This document shows positions 22,285 through 34,139 of a stretch of 64,000 nt of DNA, piece after piece. This stretch comes from Micrasema longulum (taxonomy: Eukaryota; Arthropoda; Insecta; Trichoptera; Brachycentridae). The stretch covers positions 53,229 through 117,228 of the forward strand of contig JAGVSM010002827.1 in NCBI GenBank assembly GCA_022494885.1. Direction: 5' to 3'. Numbering within the stretch: the first letter of the stretch is position 1; the number at the start of each line of letters is the position of its first letter. The notes below the pieces were generated by a model that was not told the DNA's origin, searched no databases, and saw only the letters and a program-made list of their open reading frames with translations. The position numbers and the translations under genes were made by a program.

Positions 22285-23130
22285 TGTATATATCGAGACG
22301 GTATACTTAACTTCCGTACTATCTGTGTCTTCTTCGGTATGTTCTACCTAATTGCTATATCAACATCATGTGATCGTAACGAACCAATGACTGACCACAA
22401 AAATTAGTGCGCGTTCCTTACTTCATTAGTATTAAAAATAATTCTCATTCATATATCAAATAGGCTTCTGTGATAAAAAGTGCCCCCTTCAAAGCGATTA
22501 TAAACTCCAATAAATCTGAATTCAAGCGAAAAATGCTCGCTTGAACATGATTTTTAAAAGACTTTCGACACATGCTAAGACATATGTTTAACGATCGTCT
22601 GTATTTATCTACCGAGTGACTATAAAACCGGCTCCTTTAACGTCTCGATACGTACGATCCGGAAAATAGTAAAATATAAAAAAATGTAATAACTAATTAT
22701 TTTTTATAGTAGCAACAATCTTACACTAAGATACTCTCATATGTTAATAGGGCAGAATCTAGCCACATTGTTTTTTGCATTTAGCTACTCGTTTTGCTAA
22801 CTAAAAGTTTTATCAGAATTTAATTCGACTTCAAATTTACATATTTCTCTCTTATATTTTGAATAGGCTTTTCAGAAAAAAAATTCCAACCCTAAAACGA
22901 TTAATAATTCAAGTTAATTGTAATTAAAGGAAAAATTGCTAGGGGGAACATAATTTTTGACACTTTTAATCTGTAGATAAACGTATCGAGGGGTTCTAGA
23001 CCCGCCGGTATAAACCGATGTACTTACATCAAAACTTGATGGTGGGAGGACCGGTATGCATCTGAGTAGTCGGTCGGGAGACTTTTATATTCATCTATGA
23101 CGTCATACTAAAGCTATGTCATTTCAGTGC
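22285..23130 (+). repeat. Family T repeat
   Basis: Collinear with 9535-10330, sharing gacggtatacttaa, aggcttctgtgat, tataaactccaataaatc and the gatgtac...aaaacttgatgg region. It has a single copy of the 165-bp block. Confidence 0.65.
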
Positions 23131-23379
23131 GTAGATATGTGTACCGTATAAGATTATGTCCTCGTCCAGATATGGAATAGTCTCGATGCCAGGTCTTGGT
23201 GCCAACGAGAAGAGTTCTGCACGAGGTTATGTTAACGACTCGTAGGTCAAGCCTACGTCTGGTAGAAGTGAGCTGTTGCGAGATGCTAGACCAGACCCAT
23301 CATAGTGGTAACTGTTGTCATTAGATGTATTCGGAGGAGTACCTCAATGGCTTTATGTTCACGAAATGTTCCAGTGTGA
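23131..23379. other. Unassigned, base composition differs from neighbours
   Basis: Noticeably less AT-rich than its flanks. It lies between a T copy and a LINE 3' end, and could be the remainder of a T element or an LTR piece. No termini are identified. Confidence 0.3.
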
Positions 23380-23870
23380 GTTTAATTGATATGATAAACT
23401 TTGATAAATAAAGCTTTTAGAATCATTTTGAAAAAAAACAGATATACGAGGGTAAAGTCGATGGTAAATGAAATGAAATTATTAACATATAAACAAAGAA
23501 TATTTTACAATACAATGATATTTGTTCATAAAATTATAAACTCTAATAAAAAAACAGAATTTTGGAAAAAAATTGATCGGAACCAGCATGAACACGATCA
23601 CAATACTAGAGAAAAGAACAAAATTAGACTTCCATTTAGGAAAAAGGCAAAGTCACAAAATTCAATTTTATTTAAAGCAATTAAAAAGTATTACGAAATG
23701 GAAAAAAATATTTATGAAGAAAAAAAACATATCAAAATTTAAAATAATGGTCAAGACATATGTGATAAACAATTTATAAATTAAATATATTTGCAATGTT
23801 ATTATTAGAACACACATAACAATATGTATGATATGTGTGCCCTACTTTAAGATTTAAATAAATAAATAAA
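23380..23870 (+). pseudogene. LINE C-terminal fragment and 3' UTR
   Basis: The frame 23401-23742 reads as the basic C-terminal domain of a LINE: LTYKQRIFYNTMIFVHKI, an HNTREK motif and LPFRKKAKSQNSILF, matching the general 'H..NTR....LP' layout. The 3' UTR of about 125 bp ends in aaataaataaataaaataaa at 23855-23873. It is 5'-truncated with no palm domain. Confidence 0.65.
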
Positions 23871-23873
23871 ATA

Positions 23874-25029
23874 AACTACTAATAGCAACGTGATTCAAGT
23901 TCTGCGGTATTAATTATAGCACTTAAGGCCGTGGTCGAGTAAAACGCACGAAAAATGAGAAAATCATTCGATTTTGCCATTTTTAAACGGACGTTTTTTT
24001 TTTTAAATCGTGAAATAACAAAAAATAAAAAAAACATTATTTCGATAAAAGCAATAATTTTGAAAGGTATTATAAAAAAATACTTAAAAGCTTTATATAA
24101 CTAAAATATAATTACTTTTCGAACGGCAGATTACGACATTTTAAATTTAAACTAAACTTTGGTATCTCGATCCTCATATAAAAACTAAGTATTGAACTAA
24201 AATTTGTTCAAACGATTTAAAAATAATAAATTGAGCATTAAAATAACGAAAGCAAAATCTTAATTTTTTTGTATAAAAAAAAGAATTACAAGCATTTGAA
24301 ATAACATAAATTTTTGTAACATTTTTCTTTATTTCTACTTAAAATTATGCCTTTGGTTATATAAAATAAAAATAGTTATTGAAATATTTTAGTTGAAACC
24401 TTTTTTATAAAATTGTATTCTCTTATCAAAAAAAAATGATAATTTTGGTCGTAATTTAAAATTTTTAACAATATTTTAAATGAGTTTTTTTAACCTTCTT
24501 ACCGGCCTTTACCGCTGCTGGGAAAGACCGGGTGAATACCGTTCAATTAATAATTCTTGTATTTGATTTCAAGTCCCTAATATTACCTCAAACCAGAACG
24601 GACTGTTTCCTCTCAGGTGGAGAGACAATTTACCTTTGATGGCGCCTTTGGGAAGAATAATTGGCCTAACTGTAACCAAGTGACCTATCATTTTCATACA
24701 AAATGGTCGACTTGTACGGAAAATTAATATTATCCAAGGGTGTATAGTAGAAAAGTTTTATGTAGGTTTTATTACATTGTATGGCTACAATAAAATTAGA
24801 ACACGTTTTTAGAGAATAATCAGTCGAAACAAAAAACCTAATTCTAGATTATCGCATCAAGTAGTCTTCTTCTTCTTTTTGTGTATTGTCTAAAATCTGT
24901 TGCTGCTTTAACTCTGCAAGGAGAGTTACGTCAGTAGTTTTTCAGGGTTAAAACAGCGAAAGGAAACGTCATGGCGATATTCAAAATAGTCGAATTTCAC
25001 ATTTTTATCTGAGATAGCTCTTCCAACCA
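23874..25029. other. No gene recognised
   Basis: AT-rich. The more balanced part at 24500-24760 shows no frame or repeat that I can name. Confidence 0.5.
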
Positions 25030-25330
25030 CTATCACAGCAGGTGTTAACTCTTTATTCTAGTAACGAGAGAACGCTTTCAGTACCCATTTACCACTCTTA
25101 TTTTTTAGCCTCCTCTTTCATCGTAGTAGCTGCTTGATGTGGAATAATATACCCACTAATGTCAGAGGGGTCCCCTTTCTTTATTTATATTCATATCGCG
25201 TATGAAAAGTCACTTCCTAAATATTTGAGTTTTTTATTTCTCCTCCCTCTTTTTTTCCCTCTTTACTCCCTCCTCTCCTCATAGTTTAGTGTAGACATTT
25301 AGTCAATTTAAAAAAAAAAAATATGTTTCT
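25030..25330 (+). pseudogene. LINE-F C-terminal fragment and 3' UTR
   Basis: About 25062-25125 translates as LSVPIYHSYFLASSFIVVAA, and a one-base shift continues as MWNNIPTNVRGVPF, the 'aRLWN.lP' signature of LINE C termini. The following UTR (tttgagttttttatttctcc...) matches 38560-38680 and 34140-34230. Frameshifted and truncated. Confidence 0.55.
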
Positions 25331-25639
25331 CAATATTTAAAAAAAAAATAGTCGAACCTTTTTGAAAACTATAGTCAATAAATCACAAAATCGGTTTAGT
25401 TATTTTTTTTCTTAGACAATGGCAATACAGCAACAAATTATTTAAATGAACACAGGCTTGCCCACCGCATACTGCACACCGCATCTAAGGACATAACGAG
25501 AAACGCTGCTCGAAAGTATTCCCTATAATCTGTTAGCCTTAGCATCTTTGTGCTGAAAGAAGGTAATCCAAAAGTACACAATATGTTTTTCATGAAATTG
25601 AGAAAAGAGAGAAGTGAATTCTTCACTGACTAGGACTTA

Positions 25640-25999
25640 ATTGATAGGACATGATACAAAACTTTTTTAAAGCCTAAAAATTATTTATGGAAGCTATAAG
25701 ATTTGTATATTTGACAGGACCTATAACAGGACCACGGATAGTAGCAAGAAGCTTCGCTTGGTAATCATAAAGAGGGGAAAGGGACAAAACTACAGAATGT
25801 GTTCAAAAGATTGATTAGAATTTCCGCAGCAGCACGAAGGGGAATCAACAATTTTAAAAACAAAGCATTTTTCAATTAATTTACTATGACTTGATAAAAA
25901 CTGCGTAGTCCAGTAATCGGGAATAACCAAAGATGATAATAAGCGCTGACGGATTGAACGGAAAAAATGAAAGGCAACCCTTCCTAAAGGTTCATCCAA
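25640..25999 (-). pseudogene. LINE C terminus after RNase H domain
   Basis: The minus-strand frame ends DSPSCCCGNSNQSFEHIL then stop, matching the Cys-Cys-His pattern C.CG...Q...HIL that follows RNase H in Jockey/I-type LINEs. Beyond the stop, LYDYQAKLLATIRGPVIG is shared with the fragment at 42300-42460 (LYDYQMELLDTIRSPVIG), so the stop is a mutation. Confidence 0.65.
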
Positions 26000-26007
26000 T
26001 ATTAATT

Positions 26008-26280
26008 ATTTATTTATTTATTTATTTTGCAGAAACAAAAAGTCGATAATGATATAAAAACAAAAAAAAAGTTACGGTTAAAAGATAGACCAGCTAAGTT
26101 AAAAAAAAAAAACATACATTATTAAATTGTGGTACAACAAAAAGGTGTGGTTATGTGCATTTGTATGAGAATAAGTGTACAGGTGTGTTTGTGTTTTTGT
26201 GAGAGTAAGTATGAGTAAGTAAGTAAGAGAGGTGTGTGTAAGTGTGAGCATCATTAAATAGCAAGTGGGATCGTATCACA
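26008..26280. repeat. Simple (ttta) and GT-rich sequence
   Basis: Repeated ttta at 26010-26027, followed by a stretch rich in gtgt, gagtaagt and gtaagt units to about 26250. It is low complexity, with no gene. Confidence 0.6.
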
Positions 26281-26297
26281 GCCAGAAAAAATCAGCA

Positions 26298-26492
26298 ATG
26301 TTTGAGTATGTCCAAATGCTTGCAGACTGGCTAGATTTCCTCCCTTAGGAATTATTCATATTTAAATTTATTTCAACAGTATTCCCTTTTCAAAAATGTT
26401 TTCCCTCTCTGTTGAAACAAATTTAAAAATGAATAACTCCCTAATCCAGCCAGTCTGCAAGCATTTGGACATACTCAAACATTGTCAAACCT
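26298..26492. repeat. R repeat ends in inverted arrangement
   Basis: 26300-26373 (caatgtttgagtatgtccaa...) is the inverse complement of 26410-26490 (...ttggacatactcaaacattg). This gives a hairpin of about 75-bp arms made of the same R end facing itself. Confidence 0.75.
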
Positions 26493-26559
26493 ACTGTCTA
26501 CAAAAGATTCTCTTCGGACATCTATCTCCCTTTGTTAACCATGGAGTTGATACAGTGCT

Positions 26560-27135
26560 TTATTTATTTAGTTTTTTATTGCTTACTTCTTGGTATGAAC
26601 ACTTGACCAATTTACTACTATACTCTATTTTTTATAAATTTATTGATATTGTTTTAACTTTGCTGGAATTCGTCTCATCCATGCGCTTTGTAGCTGCACG
26701 ATGATTGGTTATCTAGCTTTCATATTTCAACTTTAAAATACCTTAATTTTGTAAACGGGGTTTAGAATTCCAATCGTCTATGCGCTTAGTAGCAGCAAGG
26801 CGTGTTGTAATCTTACTCCTTTTTACTATTCATATTATTATTATTTTGTAATACACTAAATTTATTTGTCAATTTTAAAAATGTGTAAATGGGGGCTAAA
26901 TTTCTAACTGTCTATGCGCTCTGTAGCTGCAAGACGTCCTGTAATCTAGCTCCTATCTATTATAATTTTTGATTGATCTTAATTGAAAACGAGGAACTAG
27001 AATCCCAACCGTCCATGCGCTCTGTAGCTGCAAGACGTACTGGGATATTTATTAATTGTACAGCGCCCTTGAGGTGATTTTCACAAAAATGGCGCTTTAT
27101 AAATTATCCAACTATATATATATATATATTGTTGA
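26560..27135 (+). mobile_element. CR1/L2-like LINE 3' UTR with minisatellite
   Basis: Four copies of an atgcgct-tgtagctgcaagacg unit start at 26681, 26780, 26914 and 27015. The 3' end is the stem agcgccctt...atggcgct at about 27063-27094, typical of CR1/L2-type 3' hairpins, followed by a TA tail at 27113-27132. No reading frame remains. Confidence 0.6.
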
Positions 27136-27171
27136 ATTAACTTCCTGGTAAAAGAAGACGAATAAAAATTG

Positions 27172-27430
27172 GAAAATTGTTTTCAAGCGTTGCCTAGTAG
27201 GTGATTTGGTTCAGCCGGATGAATCATACCCACGTGACAAAGGTTTCAGCTCATTTACTTCTCAGAAGTCAACAGATGGAAGAGTTGAGAAAATGTGGAT
27301 GTTCAAACATGGGAAGAATGGTGAATGTTACAGCCAATAACAGGTCATAAGCCCTGTAAATGCCTAGACTTCCATATTCCCTTTTTAAAAATGTTTTTCC
27401 CCTCTGTTGAAATAAATTAAAAAAGAATCA
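27172..27430 (+). repeat. R repeat, one internal deletion
   Basis: aggcgttgcctagtaggtg, aaaggtttcagctc, gtcaacagatggaagagttg and the atgcctagacttccatattc block are present. The cagtgtgtaaagtggccac segment is deleted at about 27330. Confidence 0.8.
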
Positions 27431-28115
27431 GTTTTAATTTATTTTTAAATAAATAAATCAATCAATAGGTGAAAAAAAAACAATATAGTTAGAGTAAGAA
27501 CGATAGAAGAAAGAGTGTTGTGCATAGTTAGTGCTACAGACTGGCAGATGGAATAAATACGTATTTCTTGTCAAAGGGGACATTAAAATTAATTTTGGAT
27601 AGTAGGTTAAAAGAGTCTACTTTATTATTCAATAATTTATATAAATAGCATAATTCAGAAATAGTGCGTCTATTTTCAAGGGTAAAAAATCCACTTTGTT
27701 TATCAGATAATAGTAATACTAAGCCGAAACAAACTTAAGGTAAAGTTTCGGCCAATTGTTGGCCGAAACCGCTGCCGAAAACCGTTGAGTTGTCCGAAAC
27801 CAGAATCTTCGGTCGATCACTATAAATCTTTCATTCTAATATGAAAATAGGTACAATACTGTTTATCTTTCACGTCTGATCATACTGAACTTAGGTGCAA
27901 TATCCCATAAATATTAGAATTTATAGGGTTTAATTAGGGGTGGCTATTTCTCAAAGATGATTGGCTGCGTTTGTCGGTCGGTTTCCATGGAAACGTCACG
28001 TTTAGTAGCACTGCCTACATAATGAGGGGGCTGCATGGCATCTTGTTGATTGTTATCTTTGTTTCGGGAGCACAAGTTATTATTTCATCCGAGGAATCAA
28101 CACGATTCTTTAAGC
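27431..28115. other. Unassigned, with a ccgaaac-rich patch
   Basis: 27727-27812 has four ccgaaa units and the perfect hairpin gtttcggccaa/ttggccgaaac (27757-27781, 3-base loop). It could be part of a decayed DNA element. No gene. Confidence 0.45.
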
Positions 28116-28222
28116 CAGCGGTTTCCAACCTTCATGCTGCTGAGGCTCTCGGAAAACAATTTTTTTTCTGCGCCTTCCTGAAAAAATAAGTTTTTTCTTC
28201 ACCTCCCAACGCCACCGTTTTT
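28116..28222 (+). mobile_element. Possible hAT element end
   Basis: Starts cagcggtttccaacctt, close to the cagtggttc-type ends common in hAT transposons. The other end is not found because a LINE-K copy is inserted at 28225. Confidence 0.35.
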
Positions 28223-28224
28223 TT

Positions 28225-28952
28225 TTATATTTTTATTTGATTTATTTAACTTTTTGTACATAATGTTATTTGTACATTGGCGGGCTTATTGCCAAATGGC
28301 CATTTCTTCCAACCAACCAATAAAATAAAAGTTTTATTTTTATAATTTAAGTTACAGAACATAATCAATAGAAAAAGAAAAAAAAGATTAAAAAGTTAAA
28401 AATATATAAAAATAGAAATAAACGTATTTGTTTATAAATTACCTTAAATCAAAACTATTACTCAATGGGAAAAAAGGAAAAAAGAGGAAAGAGGAAAGAG
28501 GAAAGAAGGAGAGATTAAGGAAGAGAAAGGAGATGTTTCTTCAGACGTGATTTAAACAGAGATAATGTAGTAACATCTTTGATGGTGGATGGGAGATGAT
28601 TCCACAGTCGAGCCGCATGGACACTATATGAGTTAGAGAAGAAAGAGGAATTGTGTATGTTGTGGAACACAATATGAGTAGTGCCTTGAGAATGAGAATG
28701 AAGAGGTAAACCATGAACTGATAAGCGTTGAAATTTTTCACACAGGTATATAGTAGCGTTAGGACTATGAAGTACATTGAACAGAAGTGAGAGGGAGTGA
28801 TAGTCTCTCCGCTGTCTAATTTTGAGCCATTTCAGTTGCCTACGATAATCAGAAATGTGGTCATATTTCCTAAGACCAAAAATGTACCTTATGCATGTAT
28901 TCTGAAGTCGTTCAAGTTTATCGAGTTGCTCACAGCTTAAATCAGTCATATA
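28225..28952 (-). pseudogene. LINE-K C-terminal domain and 3' UTR
   Basis: The minus-strand frame of 144 codons (28515-28949) begins mid-domain with LSCEQLDKLERLQNTCIRYI and includes KYDHISDYRRQLKWL and NSYSVHAARLWNHLPSTIKD, the standard LINE C-terminal layout, and is intact to its stop. The 3' UTR of about 260 bp has a purine-rich repeat (gaggaaagaggaaag) and an A-rich tail at about 28225-28255. It is nearly identical to 59408-59870 over the shared part, so this family was recently active. The 5' truncation lies beside a SINE-C. Confidence 0.75.
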
Positions 28953-29212
28953 TATTCATCATCATCATTCCCTTTCCGCACCTAATGGTGCATAGGGCAC
29001 TGCATTGGTACACCAATCGCAGCGTATCTTGATCATTTTTGTTACATGAAGGTAAGATGATCAGACTTACGCTTCAGGGGCCAGTTCTGGGACTATGAAA
29101 TATTCTAGTGTAAAAACACCCTTTCCGATAATATTTCATATCAACCATGTCGGGAATCGAACCCGAGACCTCTTGCATAGTAGGCAAATGCACTGACCAT
29201 TATACCATGAAT
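28953..29212 (-). mobile_element. SINE-C, tRNA-headed, (GAT) tail
   Basis: On the minus strand: A box tggtataatggtcagtgc, B box gggttcgattccc (both close to consensus), a long body with gtctgatcatcttaccttca and atgcaccattaggtgc, and a tail of gatgatgatga at 28956-28967. This is the most complete copy of SINE-C. Confidence 0.8.
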
Positions 29213-29349
29213 ATAGACTAGAGATGGGCGTTTTGGTTGTTTTCAAGAAGTAGCAGTAATTGTCTCCGTTTCACATATTAATTTGTTTCTTTGTAACAGT
29301 TGAGAGTATTAACCTTATTAATAACAGAATAATTTAAGAATTTAATTGG

Positions 29350-29600
29350 TTTTCTCGTTTACGTCCTTGGTTGAACGCAAACATAAATGGTGTCTAAAAT
29401 GCTCACATTCCTTTACTTGCTATTTTGAAGGCTGGTAATCAAATAAAATAACACAATCAAATACAGTGTCTTATAGAGCAGAAATATTCATTTCTTATGA
29501 CGTAAACTTTTTGTTTTACTTTTACAAATTATTTTTAACTTGAAAAAATGGACTCAACTTGTGTCAACAACTTTAACTCATATTATTTTTGGTAACTGCG
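29350..29600 (-). mobile_element. Mariner relic, non-coding 5' part
   Basis: Shares aatgctcac, gtaatcaaataaaata, tcttatagagcagaaa and atgacgta blocks with 42700-42900. The transposase start is not preserved. Confidence 0.45.
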
Positions 29601-29880
29601 ATATTTCATTTTTATTTATTTATTTTATTCACAATTTATTTATGTAACATTTATTGAGACACAAATTCCAACTCCAAGGAACCAAAGTTCTGTGTTGAGT
29701 TGGGATAATATATGCACAACATTTTAACAACATACATATCACCATAAATACTAAACATGACAAAAACATAATTTAAAAATACATGGCATATCAGCATATA
29801 AAATAACATACAATGAAAAACATTTGAAGTACATGAAAAAAAAATATGTATAATTTTATTGTATTCAAAATAAACATTCA
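29601..29880 (-). mobile_element. Probable LINE 3' tail
   Basis: The simple ttta repeat at 29610-29650 is followed by a hairpin-forming block around aactccaaggaaccaaagtt. It resembles 62165-62250, which has tttattgag and gaccaaagttgttgagtt in the same order. Confidence 0.4.
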
Positions 29881-30574
29881 TACGGAAGGAATTCGGAAAT
29901 TAACAAATACATTAGTGTAAATTAAAAAAATATACGTGTTAAACATATTCTCGTCACATTTTGTTGTCCTGTTCAGAAATTGTATTATACATATATTGTG
30001 TTGTGTACATAATTGGTGCCTTTTTTGTACGTAATAATATCACTGTATTTTATAATACAGCACTGTGTGCCCAAAAATAAACTTAAATATTTTTTTATAA
30101 ATGAATTTAAAAAAACAAAAAGGGGGGACTTTAACACAAAATGATTGCTTAATGACCCAATAAATTATTGTTCCTTTGATAAGAACTTTACTTTAAATTT
30201 TCATTCTGTACTAAAAAAGGTATCAATAAAGCTAAATCAAAAGCCAAGGTTATGTAGCCTCTGACTAGGTTTATAAAAACATATTTGAATTAATTGATTT
30301 TAGAGTTGTTGTTATAAAATAGCACTAGATCTATCATCAGGTGCACATAAGGGTTTTATGACGAGGATGATATTAGTTTAAAAGTATTTAATCCTTAAGA
30401 AGGTAAAGTGTCGCTGAAATTTTTTGGCTTTTTTTTTAAATTTTGTGCTAAATAAACCTGTTAGGCTTTTTTTTGTTTATAATTCCAGCCACTTATTTGC
30501 TAACCTACAAGACTTAATGAAATGTTTTTTTTTTTTTCAATTCAGGATACATACCGTACAAATAATTGGACTTA
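29881..30574. other. No gene recognised
   Basis: AT-rich up to the solo LTR. A CUGAUGA at 30329-30323 on the minus strand lacks a partner GAAA. Confidence 0.5.
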
Positions 30575-30578
30575 ATAC

Positions 30579-31054
30579 TGTAGGGTCCATAGTCCATAGT
30601 CGATGACACGCGTGTTAAATTAGTTCGCCTGAAGTAAACTAATGACCGACGTGGCAATGTCATCATTTTCTATCGAATCCGATACATTCATATAATGCAA
30701 CTCTTATAGTATTACTCGCTAAACCACGGGCATCGTTCTGCAGCACATTAACTCCGTCCCTACTATGAAGAAATGAACTACAAAGGAACGTTGTCTATAA
30801 AGAGACCACAGAACGCAGCCAAAGTCAGACAGCTCGTTCAGTCAGCCCAGCAAGATCAGTGAAGTTTGCTCAGCTCCAGCATGTAGTTCAAGTGCTGTTA
30901 TTTCAACCCATCATCGACGTAACACTCGTCCGCCATAATTCATTATTTATTCGCCATGTAATAAATAACCATCAAACATCAACCTCGTGTCTCCTCTGTG
31001 AATCTCGAACTGGGGTAGGAACTCCAACCAACCCTCAACTATTTTATTCCCACA
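30579..31054 (+). mobile_element. Solo LTR, second copy
   Basis: 476 bp, starting TGTAGGG and ending CCCACA, flanked by the 4-bp duplication atac (30575-30578 and 31055-31058). It aligns to 5445-5894 through tccatag, catcgttctgcag, ctacaaaggaacg, the TATA box (30796-30801), agcatgtagttcaagtgc and ctggggtaggaactccaac. A few indels separate the two. No internal region adjoins, so recombination has removed the body. Confidence 0.85.
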
Positions 31055-31239
31055 ATACTAATTGACCGGTAAAGTTTCCATATAAAATTGCATGCTTAAG
31101 TTATCAATTAATAATTTTTATTATTTCTAGTACAAAAATGTAATGAGGGAAAAATAAAAATCTGAAATAAGTTTATATGTTAAATTAAAATCAATAAAAC
31201 ATGAGATTAAAAACATGCAAAGTATTCAGAAAACAACGG

Positions 31240-31870
31240 ATAAAAAAGTTGTTACAATTATTTTATCATCATTCCATGTCCGCTCCCTAGTTGGAGCATA
31301 TGATGCCCACGACGATCCTCCAGACATCTTTGTCGGCTGCCAGCTCCTGTGCGTCTTCCCAAGTCAGGTTCGCGTCCCGTAGTTCTGACATGAACTGCCG
31401 ACGAACAGTCAGCAGGGACGCTTAGGGCGTCGAGAACCCGATGCCTTGTAAAGAAGGCAAGCGTGGTTAAGGCTCTCAGGAGGCATCCACAGCACACGGC
31501 CAAGCCAACCATATCGCCTTCGCTTGAAGACAGTTGTCACCGGAGTTTGCTGCATACGGTCTCTTATTACTTCATTCCGCACAAAGTCACACCACCGCAT
31601 AACCAAGATTCTTCTGAGACACCTTTTCTCAAAACTTAATATTTCGCCGTTTTGGCCCTAGTGAGGTGCCACGATTCGCATCCATAGAGGAGAATAGGTG
31701 TTTTGCAGGCGTTATATAGGTGGCATTTGGTTTTCACTGAGTAAATATCTAATCTCCAGACAGCCTTCACCCTGTTGAATGTGGCGCCTGCTACTCTTAG
31801 CCGCACTCCCACTTCTTTTTGAAAGCTGCTATTTTCCGTAACATATACTACCAAGTATTTGAAACTCTCG
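31240..31870 (-). pseudogene. GC-richer LINE C-terminal region
   Basis: The minus strand gives successive frame pieces. 31854-31636 has VRLRVAGATFNRVKAVWR and ILLYGCESWHLT, 31606-31409 has VMRWCDFVRNEVIRDRMQQT and GWLGRVLWMPPESLNHA, and 31400-31260 has WEDAQELAADKDVW in a third frame. This is the 'LYGCE.W...RCLR.I....R...' C terminus of a LINE distinct from the RTE-like copies, though of similar architecture. Frameshifts and a stop separate the pieces. Its higher GC content differs sharply from the flanks. Confidence 0.7.
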
Positions 31871-32384
31871 ACCCTTTCGATGATTTCATTTAACAGATTC
31901 AGGGGATTTCGGACATCGAGGCATGAAGTATTACTTGAGTATTTAGATGAGTGAAAATAATGTTAAAATTGATAAAACTTACTAAGGGTAAAAAAAAGGT
32001 GAGAATTTAAATAAATAAAAATAAAAGACATGCTCAAATGCAAAAAAACATTGTTTTACAGTTATATAGCACCTTTTGTCTGATTTCATTTTTTTTAAAT
32101 AAATATTTGGACATCTGTATTAAGTAGTCTTACGTGTCATGTACAAGGCTAAGGTACTCGGAAAATATCGTTTTTGTTTGTCATGGAAATGGGATGTTCG
32201 ATCACTGATTTTGGTTTATTACCTTTATGAGTCCAATCACCACTGTTGCAAAGTTCAAAAACAATGGCGCTTGATAACTACTTTTAACTACAGTGTGGAT
32301 ATCTGTTAAGGATAGTTCATCTTTCCTGCATTCTGCTTCAAGATTATGGCGTTGTCAACTGAAAAATGGGAGCTGAAAAAACAG
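31871..32384. other. No gene recognised
   Basis: Nothing assignable. Confidence 0.5.
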
Positions 32385-33040
32385 TTTTTTTTTTATTTCT
32401 TTTTATTTTCTTTTATTTAGGAAACATACAGTACAGTTACAAAGTTTAATATTTTACACAATAAGACTTAATTCTAATGGACCTGTGAAGTTTCCATATA
32501 ATAAAGCAATCATATGTAAGGTTAATTATGAAAGTATAAAAAAGAGAAGGAAAAAGAAAAATATAAATGAAAGTTTTTTAAAAATTAAAATTTAAGTGAA
32601 AAAAAGATATTTTAAAGTTTGTAGTTTGTAATAAATATTTACAAATGAAAATAATATTAAAAATGAAGAAAATTTGTAAGAGTAATTAAAAATTAAGAAT
32701 TAAAATAAAGAATGAAGGTGTAAAAATAAAATAAAATGGTAAAAACATTTTTTAAAAAAAAGTAAAAACATAAATATACACATATTTATTTTAAGGGATT
32801 CATAGAAACGATGAGAAGAATCTTTAAGTGAAATATAAGATATTAAATTTAGGTCAATTTAAAAAACATCTTCAAAATTAATGACACATTATAGTAAGAG
32901 CAGCAATATATTGATTTTATTTACATATATAATAAAAGTAATTAAAAGTAGTTGAAAAGTATAAAAACATGCCAATGCAGCAGAGAAAAAAGAAAAAATA
33001 AAGAAGGAATAACAAGTATAGCAAGTAATCATTAAAATTT
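32385..33040 (-). mobile_element. LINE-G 3' end
   Basis: Second copy of the 18120-18830 element in the same orientation. The A-rich tail (poly-T on plus at 32385-32410), aggaaacatacagtacagttac and atgcagcagagaaaaaa blocks are conserved. Confidence 0.6.
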
Positions 33041-34139
33041 CATTCGATACTCTGTGAAGAAATATCATCGCATGGACAATAATCATCATTCCTTCATTTA
33101 AACCTATGGAGGTAACTTCTCATAGCTCCGTGTTCGGTAAAAATTTGGGTTGTTTCAAAAGTACGTTGTTGATGACGACGGGAGTTTTCTCCATTAACCA
33201 GCGTTGGGAAATACATTTTAGTGATTTTACCTGTAAAAGAAGCCCGCTGATTTAATTTAAAGTGAACTAATAATGAAAACATTTTTTCATCTTATAATTT
33301 ACGTTGCCTGAAGCGTTTATCGCAATAAAGCTAAAAAGATGATTTAATTTTGTCATTAAAAATTCATTTCAAATATACTGTGTTCTTAGAAATTCCATTT
33401 ATCTTGTAAAACACGCAATATTCGAACGATATACACTCACGCGCACCTCATCTTGCGAAACCGCATACGTACAAACAGACTCGGTTAACAGACTAACGCG
33501 GGGTGTAAGCATCCCTTAACAATCCTTGATAAGTCATATACACTCAGGTACTTCAAGGTTTAATAACAATTTAACAACTTTATCCCGTTTGACTGTTGTA
33601 AACAGTACCATCCTTAACCTATCACAATAAATCTATGGGTCGGAGAACAATCGCATAAGTCAAAACAGCTTACTTTTCAGGAGACAGTATTTTGTGTCTC
33701 AAACATTAATCAAATCAAATCGGGAATCAAATCTAACATTGAATGAATGTCCTTTTTTTCTCCATATTCGTAAGAACGAAATCATTTTTAATAATCGGGA
33801 ATACAAAATTAGGTGAAAACTCTTCAATGTAACGTTGTTTAAGACACAAAGATTTAGAAAAGGTTCTTCTTCGAGAAAACTTTTTTTGTAGCTGATAACT
33901 ATTAAATGTATTATGTGTAATACTCATAATACTATCCTTAATACCGTTATTTGACTTACGTATTTTGCAACACGTGTAAATATTGCATACTAAAAGATGA
34001 GCAAATTAAAAATATAAAAAAGTTGATTTATGTAATTATTCCCCCGCCCCGCCCGCGCTCATAGAAATTATAACTTATGCAAAATTCATTTTACGCAAAC
34101 GTTTAAATTACTCGCTTATTATAAACCATTACTAAAAAC
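33041..34139. other. No gene recognised
   Basis: Largely free of the repeats described here. Short minus-strand frames (33094-33282, 33733-33927) show no domain. If a host exon exists in this window, this is one place to look, but I cannot support one. Confidence 0.4.

Noticed and set aside
28953..29212. tRNA gene on the minus strand
   Set aside because: Good internal promoter boxes but no complete acceptor stem, and a repeated body with GAT tail follows.
30310..30345. CUGAUGA on the minus strand near 30329 as another hammerhead
   Set aside because: No GAAA follows at stem II distance and no stem I or III can be formed, so it is a chance match.
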